Numbered from the stretch's first letter, positions 26,622 through 35,572 are shown. The stretch is 64,000 nucleotides of DNA from Labilibaculum sp. (GCA_016342745.1 JAEINT010000009.1:1-64000); one strand, 5' to 3'. The notes: generated by a model from the sequence alone, not told the origin. Made by a program: numbers and translations.

Positions 26622-29600
26622 TCACAATACGCTTTCTAACAATTGCTCTTTAGGAGTTGAAAGCTCTTCTCCTACATGTACAATTTCTCCTATGTGGTTA
26701 ATTCTTACTTTAATAATTCCATTTATACTTTCTGGATTTCTTTTTCTCTTAAATGCTATATTAGTAAGTTCTTTACTATCTAAGATCTTTGTCTCAAGAT
26801 GATGTCTAAACCAATAGTCTTTATTTCCAATTTTCTGAACACGATAAAGATTTGGGCTAATCGATTTTACATTCTCAGGATTTAATAAATCAATTTCATT
26901 TGGATCAAAATCTTTCGAAGGAAAAACAAAGTATTCGTTTTGCTTCATTGTAAATAAAAATTGCCATCCTTCCTTTTCTTTGTACTTAGAGTTGACAATA
27001 GGTAGGCCAGCATTTACACGAGCAACAGCTTCGTAAAAAGAAACTACCTGTTCTTGCAACTTTCCTTTTTCATCTTTATAAATAGCTACATGGTGATTGT
27101 TACCTGTACTTACAAAATCAACAGGCTGGGTTTTGCCATTGCTATTCAATATTTCATTGCCATGTTGATCTTTTTTATCGTGTATAGCCTCTGCATTACT
27201 AACACCACTAATGCTTACCCTTTTTATGGCAATTCCTTTTTCTTCATTCAACCAAATTGGTCTTTTAGCCAAATTAGAGAATGCCTCTTTTGCATTTCCA
27301 TTGTATTCGGCCAAACGTTCTTGTAAAATTCTTTTTATTCCCGTATCAATTACTTTATCAATTTTTAAATCGGGACCTATCTCTTTTCTAATTGTAAAAT
27401 TATCTACAGTATCCTGAATTTTTATTTTCTCAGGCAACAATTCAGTTTTTGCTTCATCTAAATAAATAGGATTTTTGGCTGGCGTATTTTTACCTGCAAA
27501 TGCCTTTTTAGGGTCGTTTCCAAATTCAGCTAATCGTTTTAATAAAGCAACCCGATATTTAGGCTTTGTTACCTTATTAATTGTTTCAATATCTAATTTG
27601 GCATTTGGCTTAATCTCTTTAACAACTTGTTCCTGTATCTTGCCATAAACCGTTTCTTTGTGCAATTGGCCTCGTGGTGTTAATTGTACCTTCTCAATAA
27701 ACTGATCATTCCCTTTTTGTTTAATGCGATTTTTATTCTTGGTTACGACCTTATTTTTAGCTTTAATCGAAATCAAAACACATTCCAAATGATTTTTCGC
27801 TTCTATTCTAAAGTTAGCAAGAGGTGCAATAAACTTTCGTTTCGAATTCCCATTTTTGGTTTCAAACACCTTGGTTATTTTATTACGAACACCGTACAAA
27901 TCACTTTCCTTTCTTCGGGATGCGTGCAAGTTGTTTAAATACTGAACATGATCGTAAGTGGTAAAAGCAACCGTAAGCGCATCCATCGCATGATGTCGAT
28001 GATCATTTCGCTTGGTCCAATCGATAATTTGTTCGATTTGTTTACCCTCTTTACGCTCTTGCATTTCGGTTAAACCCAAAGCACGATATTTAGGCAAATT
28101 GAGTTCTTTCATCACATTAATCAAATCCCAATCTTCTCGCAGTTTATCTGTAATGCTTCCAGTAGTTGTATTTACTGTTCGAATTACTTCAAATAACATT
28201 TGTTTTGCCTTTTTAGCAATGTATTGGCTGTTTCGCAAATCTCTCTCAATAAAACCATCGGGCAAGTCCATTTCTTCCATTAACAGTTTCTTATACTTGC
28301 CTTTCGATATCTTACCTGCTTTGTATAAGCTCTCTACTCGATTCTTATAATTCTGCACATCATCAGAATAAGTGTTTGTAATAAAATCGATGGCTGTAGA
28401 ATCGGCCTTAGCCAAATTCACATTTCGGTAAGCCAATGTTTTGTTCGAAAAAGAGTCATCGAATAAAATTGCTTTGGGAATGATATGTTCGATATCAATT
28501 TCCTTTGAAAATAATTTGTCTTTCGGAATGTATTGATTGGTAAATAAGGTCTTATAACCTGTTTCACTCAATTCTTCATAAAGTTTATAGCGAATAATAT
28601 CGTTTCTAGTTGGGTTCTTTAAACCAAAATCTTGTTGCAATAATTTTCTTATTCCATCGTGCTTGGTTTTTGCTGCATTAATATTTGTTGTTGCAGTAGC
28701 TCTTTCTTTTGCCGATTTTTTCAATTCACGAGCCAATTCAACCCGAACTTCATCTGGCTTACCATAGCTTTCAATCACCTGATTTACCAAATTTACCATT
28801 TGGTTTAAAATTTTCTCAACCACAGGATTTCGCAAGCTGTTTTTAGGTAGTAATGTTAAACTATCTTTTAATGTTCGACTTGCTAATTCTTCTTTATTTA
28901 AGGAATGTGAGTGATTGTAACCAACCATTTCGCACGCCCCCACAATTTCCTCTTCTTTCTGCCTTGAAAATGGATGACCTGCTTTTAAATAAGGTAGAAT
29001 CTTCTTAATAGCTCTAGCACTTAAACTTCCATGGTCATCTTGTAAACTTACATTCGCCAACATATTGGCATATTCTGGTTTAAATCCATATGCCTTACAC
29101 AATTTTTTCTTTAAGGAAACATTTGAGTTACCATAAACCAATTTATCTTCTTCACTAATTTTGCCATCGTCCTCGGCAGAGTATAACAAATGCCACAGTT
29201 GGTAAGAAGTTTGCTTATCAAAATCATTTCCTTCTATATCTGAATTGAATTCTAATATTGTTGGATCAATACCAATTTGTGGAAAAACCTGCTTTAATTC
29301 CTCTTTAATTTCAATTGCGGTTTTTTTAGCCCAATCGAAACCATATCCCTCAAAATCTGCAATTTGATGGTATACATTATACAAAGCCTGATTGGTTCTA
29401 TTTCCCTCAATTCCTTCTTTATAATTAAGAATCCACTCCTTTTTCGCTAATCCCAACACTTTTAAAACTTCATCGTGCTTAAGATTCCCTCTTAGGTTGA
29501 GTTCATCAAACAAAATTTGTTTCGGATCCTCATCTAAAACAGTAACTTCTTTCGAAGCTTTATTCTGTGCCTCAATATTATTTAAGATTTGCCAAATTTT

Positions 29601-30791
29601 AAATTCCTGAAATAAGGGGGATGATTTAGGAATGGCTTTATGTTGTTTCTCAAATTCACAATTGCTAATTAAATGCTTTTGCGATTTTAATTTCCTCTGG
29701 TAAAAAATAACTACATCTCTAATTTCCTCTTTTACCTCTGCGGTGAGCTCAGGATAATGTTTAGCTTGAGTTTCCCATATTTGTTCAAACTCATCTAAAT
29801 AATCCTGACGATAAAAAACCTGATTCTTTAAACTGGTGTGAAAATTATTTTGTAATTGTCGATACAAATTTTGCCCAACAGTTTCTTTTTCAAAATAAAG
29901 TTCTTTGCTTCTATCACTTATTGCGCCTAAATAACCACTCGATTTATTTAGGTTATTATTAATTTCCACAAATACATAAGCTACAACATCTAATGGTAAT
30001 TTTGTAGTAAGCCCGTCAGCTCTCCACTTATAATGCTGCTTTTTAACTTCTTCACGTTTCCCTTTGTTCTCTGCGGTGTAAATCTGATGTATTGCTAAAA
30101 AGAGTTTTCTACTATTTTGCTGCCCTTGCCCTTCTAGCTTTTTATACAATTCTTCATTCAATATTTCAGGATAGAATTGCTTCTGAAAATTCCAAATGGC
30201 ATCAAATTCATTTTGCAAATCAGAACGATAAAATTCAGGGATATACTTTTTCCCATCTTCTAGTAGTTTAAATACAAATTGTCCAGGGGTTAGTTGATTA
30301 TCGTAGAGTTCTTTTGCAATAGCCATTCCATCAATTAAACTTCCTTCCTCTTCATTCTTTGCTTTACGGCTGCTTTTGTATCCTCTTTTTTTATTTATGG
30401 CAAGTAAGACTCTAGCGATTTCCGTCTTTTCAATTTTATCAACAGCAGCTTTTGCTCTCAATTTACACGTTTCATGCGTAGAGCTATTTCCTTCTTCTGT
30501 TAGTATTGTTTCGTCATTTATAAAAGCAATAGATTTTAGTATTTCAATAAGGTTAGCTCTTCTTTGTTTAAATCGTTGCAAGTTTCTTCTTGCCCCACGC
30601 TTTAATGTACGATCTGCGTTTATAGACAATGGTCTTCCTTTCTCGAAATCAGTTTGTTCATCTGTAGAAAGAGGATTAACCCTAACGCCTAGTTTAATGA
30701 TTGAAGATTCTTCATTTTTATTTTCGGCCTCATTAACCAAAGCCCAACCAATCGAAGCTGTTCCTAAATCAAGTCCTAAAATTTTCTTCAT
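26622..30791 (-). CDS. cas9: Type II-C CRISPR RNA-guided endonuclease Cas9
   Basis: This 1389-aa Cas9 has RuvC-I with Asp8 (ILGLDLGTASIGWAL), an arginine-rich bridge helix (RTLKRGARRNLQRFKQRRAN, ~60-80), RuvC-II near residue 685 (VRVELAREL), an HNH domain with His769 in DIEHIIPKAILFDDS, and RuvC-III with HHAMDA (His934, Asp937). All catalytic residues are present, so it should cut both strands of targets. The length fits the large Bacteroidota II-C Cas9 group. The gene is divergent from the tracrRNA: the tracrRNA -33 box lies next to the cas9 start codon, so the two promoters share a short region. It is the first gene of the cas9-cas1-cas2 operon. The PAM cannot be read from this sequence. 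Confidence 0.98.
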   Translation of the reverse strand: MKKILGLDLGTASIGWALVNEAENKNEESSIIKLGVRVNPLSTDEQTDFEKGRPLSINADRTLKRGARRNLQRFKQRRANLIEILKSIAFINDETILTEEGNSSTHETCKLRAKAAVDKIEKTEIARVLLAINKKRGYKSSRKAKNEEEGSLIDGMAIAKELYDNQLTPGQFVFKLLEDGKKYIPEFYRSDLQNEFDAIWNFQKQFYPEILNEELYKKLEGQGQQNSRKLFLAIHQIYTAENKGKREEVKKQHYKWRADGLTTKLPLDVVAYVFVEINNNLNKSSGYLGAISDRSKELYFEKETVGQNLYRQLQNNFHTSLKNQVFYRQDYLDEFEQIWETQAKHYPELTAEVKEEIRDVVIFYQRKLKSQKHLISNCEFEKQHKAIPKSSPLFQEFKIWQILNNIEAQNKASKEVTVLDEDPKQILFDELNLRGNLKHDEVLKVLGLAKKEWILNYKEGIEGNRTNQALYNVYHQIADFEGYGFDWAKKTAIEIKEELKQVFPQIGIDPTILEFNSDIEGNDFDKQTSYQLWHLLYSAEDDGKISEEDKLVYGNSNVSLKKKLCKAYGFKPEYANMLANVSLQDDHGSLSARAIKKILPYLKAGHPFSRQKEEEIVGACEMVGYNHSHSLNKEELASRTLKDSLTLLPKNSLRNPVVEKILNQMVNLVNQVIESYGKPDEVRVELARELKKSAKERATATTNINAAKTKHDGIRKLLQQDFGLKNPTRNDIIRYKLYEELSETGYKTLFTNQYIPKDKLFSKEIDIEHIIPKAILFDDSFSNKTLAYRNVNLAKADSTAIDFITNTYSDDVQNYKNRVESLYKAGKISKGKYKKLLMEEMDLPDGFIERDLRNSQYIAKKAKQMLFEVIRTVNTTTGSITDKLREDWDLINVMKELNLPKYRALGLTEMQERKEGKQIEQIIDWTKRNDHRHHAMDALTVAFTTYDHVQYLNNLHASRRKESDLYGVRNKITKVFETKNGNSKRKFIAPLANFRIEAKNHLECVLISIKAKNKVVTKNKNRIKQKGNDQFIEKVQLTPRGQLHKETVYGKIQEQVVKEIKPNAKLDIETINKVTKPKYRVALLKRLAEFGNDPKKAFAGKNTPAKNPIYLDEAKTELLPEKIKIQDTVDNFTIRKEIGPDLKIDKVIDTGIKRILQERLAEYNGNAKEAFSNLAKRPIWLNEEKGIAIKRVSISGVSNAEAIHDKKDQHGNEILNSNGKTQPVDFVSTGNNHHVAIYKDEKGKLQEQVVSFYEAVARVNAGLPIVNSKYKEKEGWQFLFTMKQNEYFVFPSKDFDPNEIDLLNPENVKSISPNLYRVQKIGNKDYWFRHHLETKILDSKELTNIAFKRKRNPESINGIIKVRINHIGEIVHVGEELSTPKEQLLESVL

Positions 30792-30795
30792 GGCT

Positions 30796-30827
30796 ATTGT
30801 ATGTTTAATTTATTGTTTATATTTTTG
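30796..30827 (+). promoter_or_regulatory. tracrRNA promoter
   Basis: TTG (30797-30799) lies 20 bp before TATTTTTG (30820-30827), a perfect Bacteroidota -33/-7 pair. The predicted start, ~6-8 nt after the -7 box, coincides with the first bases of the anti-repeat at 30832. Confidence 0.7.
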
Positions 30828-30831
30828 AAAT

Positions 30832-30908
30832 ACATTTTGTAAGCAAATCACAATAAGGATTATTCCGTTGTGAAAACATTCAAAGCGGCTTTAACGAGTC
30901 GCTTTTTT
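30832..30908 (+). ncRNA. tracrRNA
   Basis: The anti-repeat (ACATTTTGTAAGCAAATCAC, 30832-30851, continuing AA) is complementary to the first ~24 nt of the CRISPR repeat, with only two G-U wobbles. A tail with GGATTATTCC and a final hairpin (AAAGCG / CGCTTT, about 30881-30905) followed by TTTT forms a rho-independent end. The RNA is ~77 nt and is transcribed away from cas9. CACAA in the anti-repeat could also pair with TTGTG at 30867-30871 within the same RNA, an alternative fold. It should pair with crRNAs, be processed by RNase III and load Cas9. Confidence 0.9.
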
Positions 30909-31431
30909 GTTTTAATAAACTTTTTATTCTGATTAACAGATTAAATATAGGTATTTATGAGTAAATCAGGGATATTTTATGTAAATATCAAACGAGCTTA
31001 TTATTTATTTTATAGTACTTCAGAATAATAAATTTAAGTTAAGAAGTTGATATGGACACAGTAATGTAATAATACCAAACTTAAACACATGCCGTGTTTC
31101 TTTTATCAAATTGGGTAATTTGAGCAGATGTTAGGTTTGTAAATTCGTTAGAAAGTAAATATTTTTTCAGAAATATGATTTATTGCCTAGTAATTGATTA
31201 AACAACAATACAATATTCTGGTTGTTAGCCTAAATTAGTGTTAAGTGAATTTTAGTAATGTGTAAACCAGTGGGGGATAGCTGTTTCAATTAAGTAAAAT
31301 GGCAATATGAAAAAATAACAAAGCCCCAATTCGTTAAGAATTGGGACTTTGTAAAGATGATTAGAGTTCTCTGGTAAATATAAATTTGTTGGTGTTACTG
31401 TATTTGTGATTTTGGAATAGTGGCAGGATTT
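30909..31431. other. Intergenic between tracrRNA and the integrase remnant
   Basis: AT-rich DNA with no supported ORF. It contains the hairpin at 31319-31351. A stretch near 31257-31284 (TGTAAACCAG, GGGGGATAGCTG) weakly resembles part of the 149-bp repeats. It may mark an old element end, but no att-like repeat was found here. Confidence 0.4.
31319..31351 (-). terminator. Hairpin after the integrase remnant
   Basis: AAAGCCCCAATTC pairs with GAATTGGGACTTT across a short loop. It lies about 80 bp beyond the stop of the integrase remnant, in the position expected for that gene's terminator on the minus strand. Confidence 0.6.
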
Positions 31432-31640
31432 TTATACATATTGATACATTCCTTCAATTTTACTCATCTCGTTTGATATGAGCTTCTCGCTGGCTCTAGC
31501 ATAGTTTTCAGTCATTCTTGTGTTGGTATGTCCCATCATCTTTGAAATGGCCTTAGTTTTGAGATTAATGCCGAAAGTAACTGTTGTTGCAAATGTATGT
31601 CGAGCTGAGTGAGTACTTAGGTTCTTATTGATGCTAGTAT
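31432..31640 (-). pseudogene. C-terminal remnant of a tyrosine integrase
   Basis: The minus strand encodes, without stops, the last ~68 residues of an integrase: INKNLSTHSARHTFATTVTF (HxxR box), ISKMMGHTNTRMTENYARAS (GH motif and catalytic Tyr), ending IEGMYQYV. It is closely related to the C-terminus of the complete integrase at 35623-36834 (INKNLSTHSARHTFATTVTL... IEGMYQLT). Similarity stops abruptly 6 bp before the response-regulator stop codon. This suggests that an older element's integrase was cut down when the segment carrying the two-component/viperin genes and a second integrase arrived, or that the region was duplicated. Confidence 0.88.
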
Positions 31641-31645
31641 TTTTT

Positions 31646-32368
31646 TTATCTAAGCTTTCTTTTCAGCCATGAGAAGAAGCCATCAATATCTTTTGTGCCT
31701 ATTACTACATCTTTACCATTAGAGGTTACAATTATATCTTTATTACGCCTCTTTTTTATACCATTTTCGAAAATGATTGAACTTCTGTTTAATTCTTTAA
31801 AATCTATTTTGTTTGATAATAATAATTCTCTCGATTCCTTCAGGGAAAGAGCAATGTTCTTAATCGTAGGAGCATCAAGTAAATGCCAATTAGAATATTT
31901 CCCTTCGGCTTCAATGTAGGATAGTTTTGAAAATTCGATGTAATAGTCTTCTTTTTTTCCGTTGGGAACAGTTAGCTTTGTCTTAGTAATATGATTACTA
32001 TCAGCCTTATTTAGTTTTAAGCAGATATCTTTAATTTTCTCTTCGGAAATAGGTTTGCTTATATAGCCTTGAATTGTAGCAATTCCACCATGATTGATTA
32101 CATCTTGAATGGGGGAGAAGTTGCTAGTAATAAAAACTATTTGTGTTTTGAAATTGATAGCTTTTAAAACATCTCGTCCATTTATACCAGGCATATCATG
32201 ATCTAAGAAAACGACATCTGGCTTTTGGGTATTTATAATATCAATAGCCTCAAAAGGATCGCTTATTAAGTCTAGTTTGTTCAAAAAGGGATAGGCTAAT
32301 AAGTGTTCATTTAGTTCTTTTAGGAAGATGGGTTCATCATCAACTGCAATATAATTTAGTTGTATCAT
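31646..32368 (-). CDS. LytTR-type response regulator
   Basis: This 240-aa protein has a receiver domain (acid pair Asp10/Asp11, phosphoacceptor Asp56 in VVFLDHDMPG, Lys in YISKPI) and a LytTR DNA-binding domain in the C-terminal half (YYIEFSKLSYIEAEGKYSNW... SSIIFENGIKKRRNKDIIVT). LytTR regulators bind direct repeats and activate nearby operons. It overlaps the sensor-kinase gene by 4 bp (ATGA), so the two form one operon. They diverge from the viperin gene inside the same island, so control of viperin expression is a reasonable inference. Confidence 0.9.
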   Translation of the reverse strand: MIQLNYIAVDDEPIFLKELNEHLLAYPFLNKLDLISDPFEAIDIINTQKPDVVFLDHDMPGINGRDVLKAINFKTQIVFITSNFSPIQDVINHGGIATIQGYISKPISEEKIKDICLKLNKADSNHITKTKLTVPNGKKEDYYIEFSKLSYIEAEGKYSNWHLLDAPTIKNIALSLKESRELLLSNKIDFKELNRSSIIFENGIKKRRNKDIIVTSNGKDVVIGTKDIDGFFSWLKRKLR

Positions 32369-33432
32369 AGCGCAATTTTTAGATTAGCAATGTAAGTGTT
32401 GTTAATAATTTCGTTAGATATTTCATGATTATTACTGTTTCGATTAATACTATTTTCGAAATCAGTATTTCCTATTCCACCAAGAATTTTATCAGGATTC
32501 ATTTTTGGATGTAGAGGTGTTTTAACCGTATAGTGTAAAATATTTTTTTCCTGAGAAAGTTCGATGCGTAATGGTTTATTTTTGAAATAGCCATGCTTAA
32601 TTGCATTATCAATGTAATTGAATAGTATTGTTGGGGGGATGTGAATGTTTGAATTTTCAATATTATTAACCAATTCCACTTTAATATCATTGTTTATTTC
32701 AATTAATTGGCAAAATTTCTGCAATTGCGACGTTTCAGTTTGGAGGTGTACTTTTGCAGCGCAAGAACTGTATAGAAGATAGTTCAATGTATCAATAAGA
32801 AGTAATAAACTTTTATCTAATCTTTCATTATAAATCTTAAGCTGATCTATTAGGTTTTCCTTAGTACTATATTTTTTTCCAAGTATAGAGAAACTTGTTT
32901 TGACATCATTATCATCAAATGATAATTTGGATTCAATGAATGCTTTGTTTATTAGATTTTTTAGAAAATGAGGAGATAAACGATATGTTTGTAGCTGATC
33001 TTCTGTGACTTTTTGATTTTCTTTTGTATGAAGTAATTGCTCGTATGAGTTCGAATATTTCTCACGTATTTTGTTAAAATCATTCTTCAAATCAGATAAT
33101 TGATTTGTGATTTGAATTTCATTCTTTTTATAATTCTCAATCTGATTTTGATTTTTATTGATTTCGATCTTGAACTTTTCTCGTTCATTATCTGCGTCTT
33201 TATTGATTTGAATTATTTCAGCATTTAATTTTTCTTTAGCCACCTCGGCATACTTATTTATCTGTTTAGAAGCTGATAGTTCCTTTTCTAAATCTTCATT
33301 ATTCCATTGGGCGGATTTTCTGCGTATGGTTGAAATTATTAATAATACGAATAGTATAATAATCAATATAGCAGTACCGTCCATATCGGCTGCATCATTA
33401 AAGAGGTTAGTGAAAAATCTCAAAAGTTTCAT
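32365..33432 (-). CDS. LytS-type sensor histidine kinase
   Basis: This 355-aa protein has one N-terminal transmembrane segment (GTAILIIILFVLLIIST, ~20-36), a long charged coiled coil (~45-150), a His_kinase/LytS phosphoacceptor region (LSPHFLKNLINKAF) and an HATPase region with the N-box (PPTILFNYIDNAIKHGYF). It has no large periplasmic domain, so it probably senses a membrane or cytoplasmic signal. It is the partner of the LytTR regulator with which it overlaps, and it starts 131 bp from the divergent viperin gene. A role in sensing infection or stress is inferred only from context. Confidence 0.88.
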   Translation of the reverse strand: MKLLRFFTNLFNDAADMDGTAILIIILFVLLIISTIRRKSAQWNNEDLEKELSASKQINKYAEVAKEKLNAEIIQINKDADNEREKFKIEINKNQNQIENYKKNEIQITNQLSDLKNDFNKIREKYSNSYEQLLHTKENQKVTEDQLQTYRLSPHFLKNLINKAFIESKLSFDDNDVKTSFSILGKKYSTKENLIDQLKIYNERLDKSLLLLIDTLNYLLYSSCAAKVHLQTETSQLQKFCQLIEINNDIKVELVNNIENSNIHIPPTILFNYIDNAIKHGYFKNKPLRIELSQEKNILHYTVKTPLHPKMNPDKILGGIGNTDFENSINRNSNNHEISNEIINNTYIANLKIAL

Positions 33433-33490
33433 TTCGTTCCTTTTTTCTTAGGGTTCATTCCTTTTTCAAAATATGACAATTTCTATCATA

Positions 33491-33521
33491 TAGATTTGAA
33501 CTGTATTCGAATTCAAAAATA
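33491..33521. promoter_or_regulatory. Divergent -7 boxes between the sensor kinase and viperin
   Basis: TAGATTTG (33491-33498, plus) and TATTTTTG (complement of 33514-33521, minus) both match TAnnTTTG, facing opposite directions within 31 bp. No good -33 TTTG was found for either, which would fit activator-dependent promoters such as LytTR targets. This is tentative. Confidence 0.35.
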
Positions 33522-33563
33522 ACTAAAAGTATTTCATTTAAGTTAAATTAAAATAAGAAAATA

Positions 33564-34997
33564 ATGAACAAGTCTAACCTTAATTATCCAACAAACCGTG
33601 AAAATAATGGACATTTAATTCCTAGTGTAAATTTTCATCTTTGGGAGCCGTGTAATATGCGATGTAAATTTTGTTTTGCTTCTTTTCAAGATGTTAAGAG
33701 AACGATTTTGCCAAAAGGGCATTTGTCGAGAGAAAAAGCAATCCAAGTAGTTAGAGAATTGGCAGATCATGGTTTTAAGAAAATAACTTTTGCAGGAGGA
33801 GAGCCAACTTTATGTCCTTGGTTGTCGGAATTAATATCGCTAGCAAAGGAATTAGGAATGACTACCATGCTTGTTACAAATGGAAGTGAGATTACAAGTC
33901 AATTCTTGGAGGATAATAAGGATGATTTAGATTGGATTGCTTTAAGTATAGATAGTTTAAATAGCAGTAGTAATGTTTCGATTGGTAGAAGTATTAACGG
34001 ACGTTCTTTATCAAGTAAATATTATTACCAGCTATTGAAAGATATAAAGCGTTATTCATACCGACTAAAGATAAATACCGTAATTAATAAATACAATTAC
34101 GCTGAGGATATGATTGATTTTATAGCAGATGCAAATCCAGAAAGATGGAAAGTGATGCAGGCTTTACCTATAAAAGGACAAAATGATAAATCAATTGAAG
34201 AAGTTTCTATTTCAGGAGATGAGTTTTCAATTTTTTTAGAAAAACATAAAGATCTAAAATCAATGGTATCTGAATCAAATGATGAAATGAGAGGATCTTA
34301 TGTAATGGTTGATCCCGCTGGTAGATTTTTTGATAATTCGCAAGGGAAACATGTGTATAGCAAGCCCATTCTTGAATATGGTGTAAAATCAGCAATAAAG
34401 GAAATGAATTATAGCTTTACTAAATTCGAAAAAAGAGGAGGGGTTTACAACTGGGAGGGAAAAGATCAAGAAAACAACTTCCCAAGTAGAATTACAATTT
34501 CAGGTAATGTTGCTTCAGGTAAAAGTACAGTAGGAAAAATTCTTGCTAAGAAATTGAATTATTCATTTACATCTATTGGATTAAGAACAAGAAAGTTTGC
34601 TAAAGAAAATAAACTCAGTATTGCAGAATTTCAGAAGAAGTGTTTAGAAAACCCACTATTAGACAAGAGAATTGATAAAGAATTCTCACAAGAATGCAAT
34701 TCGTTAAAGGATTTGGTTATTGATTATCGCTTAGGCTTTCATTTTATTAATTCATCTTTTAATATCTTTCTTAAAGTTTCTGATGATGTAGCCGTACAAA
34801 GACTTAAGAAAGATCAAAGAGACAATGAAACTTATCATACAGTAGGCGAAAGGAATGAATCTTTCGTTAAGCAGTTTGAAAAATCATATAATATCGATTT
34901 TACTTCAGAAGAGCACTATGATTTAATCCTTTCTGCAGATAACAATTCACCAGAAGAAATAGCAAATTTGATACTACAGAAAATAAATTTTAATTAA
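33564..34997 (+). CDS. Prokaryotic viperin (radical SAM) fused to a C-terminal nucleotide kinase
   Basis: Residues ~15-300 are a viperin-type radical SAM enzyme: the 4Fe-4S motif C30-x3-C34-x2-C37 in PCNMRCKFCFAS, FAGGEPT near 80, and viperin signatures shared with human RSAD2, namely LKINTVINKYN (RSAD2 FKINSVINRFN), NPERWKVMQ (NPVRWKVFQ), SNDEMRGSYV (SNQKMKDSYL) and KRGGVYNW (KRGGKYIW). Viperins convert CTP, and in bacteria also GTP or UTP, to 3'-deoxy-3',4'-didehydro chain terminators that block phage RNA synthesis. Residues ~308-477 are a P-loop kinase with Walker A GNVASGKST (314-322), most like cytidylate kinases. It probably feeds nucleotides into the viperin step or phosphorylates its product, as CMPK2 pairs with RSAD2 in animals. 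It diverges from a LytTR two-component system and is followed by a nucleotidase. Cytoplasmic. Confidence 0.93.
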   Translation: MNKSNLNYPTNRENNGHLIPSVNFHLWEPCNMRCKFCFASFQDVKRTILPKGHLSREKAIQVVRELADHGFKKITFAGGEPTLCPWLSELISLAKELGMTTMLVTNGSEITSQFLEDNKDDLDWIALSIDSLNSSSNVSIGRSINGRSLSSKYYYQLLKDIKRYSYRLKINTVINKYNYAEDMIDFIADANPERWKVMQALPIKGQNDKSIEEVSISGDEFSIFLEKHKDLKSMVSESNDEMRGSYVMVDPAGRFFDNSQGKHVYSKPILEYGVKSAIKEMNYSFTKFEKRGGVYNWEGKDQENNFPSRITISGNVASGKSTVGKILAKKLNYSFTSIGLRTRKFAKENKLSIAEFQKKCLENPLLDKRIDKEFSQECNSLKDLVIDYRLGFHFINSSFNIFLKVSDDVAVQRLKKDQRDNETYHTVGERNESFVKQFEKSYNIDFTSEEHYDLILSADNNSPEEIANLILQKINFN

Positions 34998-35001
34998 GGA
35001 A

Positions 35002-35136
35002 ATGATATGTGCTATGTTATTAGGAAATCATGATTCTGTTCAGATTCTTGAAGAATTACTTTTGGATTTGGATGTATTATATATAAAGATTGAAGTATTA
35101 GAGGAGTCGTTAAAAAAAGATAAAACACAAGCATAA
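35002..35136 (+). CDS. Small ORF (44 aa) between viperin and nucleotidase
   Basis: This 44-aa ORF (MICAMLLGNHDSVQILEELL, then a Lys/Glu-rich helix) starts 4 bp after the viperin stop and ends 15 bp before the nucleotidase gene, in the same direction. A short AAGGA lies at 34996-35000, so the later ATG at 35014 could be the true start. The predicted protein is an amphipathic helix. No family is recognised. Its place inside the operon argues for expression, but codon evidence is limited by its length. Confidence 0.5.
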   Translation: MICAMLLGNHDSVQILEELLLDLDVLYIKIEVLEESLKKDKTQA

Positions 35137-35151
35137 TAATAAACTATAAAA

Positions 35152-35559
35152 ATGAAAAAGATATTATTAATTGATATGGATGGAGTACTAGTCGAATTAA
35201 ACAGTGAAAATTGGGCTAAGAAAAGATTGGAGAAAGGCTACTTTCTAAATAATAAACCAATAGAAGGTTCAATTAAAGCTTTTGAGATTCTAAGTGTAAA
35301 ATATGATTGTCATATTGTGTCAACACCAGTATGGGATAATCCTGACTGTTGGAAAGAAAAAAGACTATGGGTTGAAAAATACCTAGGAGAGAAGGCTAAG
35401 AAGAGACTAACTTTAACTCATAATAAGAATTTATTTAAAGGGGATTATATTATTGATGACTCTGGTGATCATGGAGTTGACAAATTTAAAGAAAAGCACA
35501 TTCATTTTGGAAGTGATAAATTTCCTGACTGGAACAGCGTTTTAGAATACTTAATGTAA
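35152..35559 (+). CDS. NT5C-like pyrimidine 5'(3')-deoxyribonucleotidase (HAD superfamily)
   Basis: This 135-aa HAD phosphatase has motif I LLIDMDGVLVE with Asp8/Asp10, then VSTPVWDNPDCWKEK, a conserved Lys region (LTLTHNKNLFKGDY) and motif IV IIDDSGDHG. This is the compact pattern of NT5C/mdN-type 5'-nucleotidases that dephosphorylate (deoxy)pyrimidine monophosphates. It is third in the viperin operon, 15 bp after the 44-aa ORF. It could clear viperin-made or precursor monophosphates to limit self-toxicity, or deplete pyrimidine nucleotides during infection. Both are inferences. A terminator follows at 35573-35609. Confidence 0.85.
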   Translation: MKKILLIDMDGVLVELNSENWAKKRLEKGYFLNNKPIEGSIKAFEILSVKYDCHIVSTPVWDNPDCWKEKRLWVEKYLGEKAKKRLTLTHNKNLFKGDYIIDDSGDHGVDKFKEKHIHFGSDKFPDWNSVLEYLM

Positions 35560-35572
35560 TTTTAAAGTAGAT

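Noticed and set aside
30376-30828. 150-aa plus-strand ORF opposite the cas9 5' end
   Set aside because: It is antisense to the conserved bridge-helix and RuvC-I region of cas9 and overlaps the tracrRNA promoter, so it is a shadow frame.
31257-31284. Possible extra copy of the 149-bp repeat near the integrase remnant
   Set aside because: Only TGTAAAC and a G-run/TAGCTG stretch resemble the repeat, with gaps. Too short to distinguish from chance.
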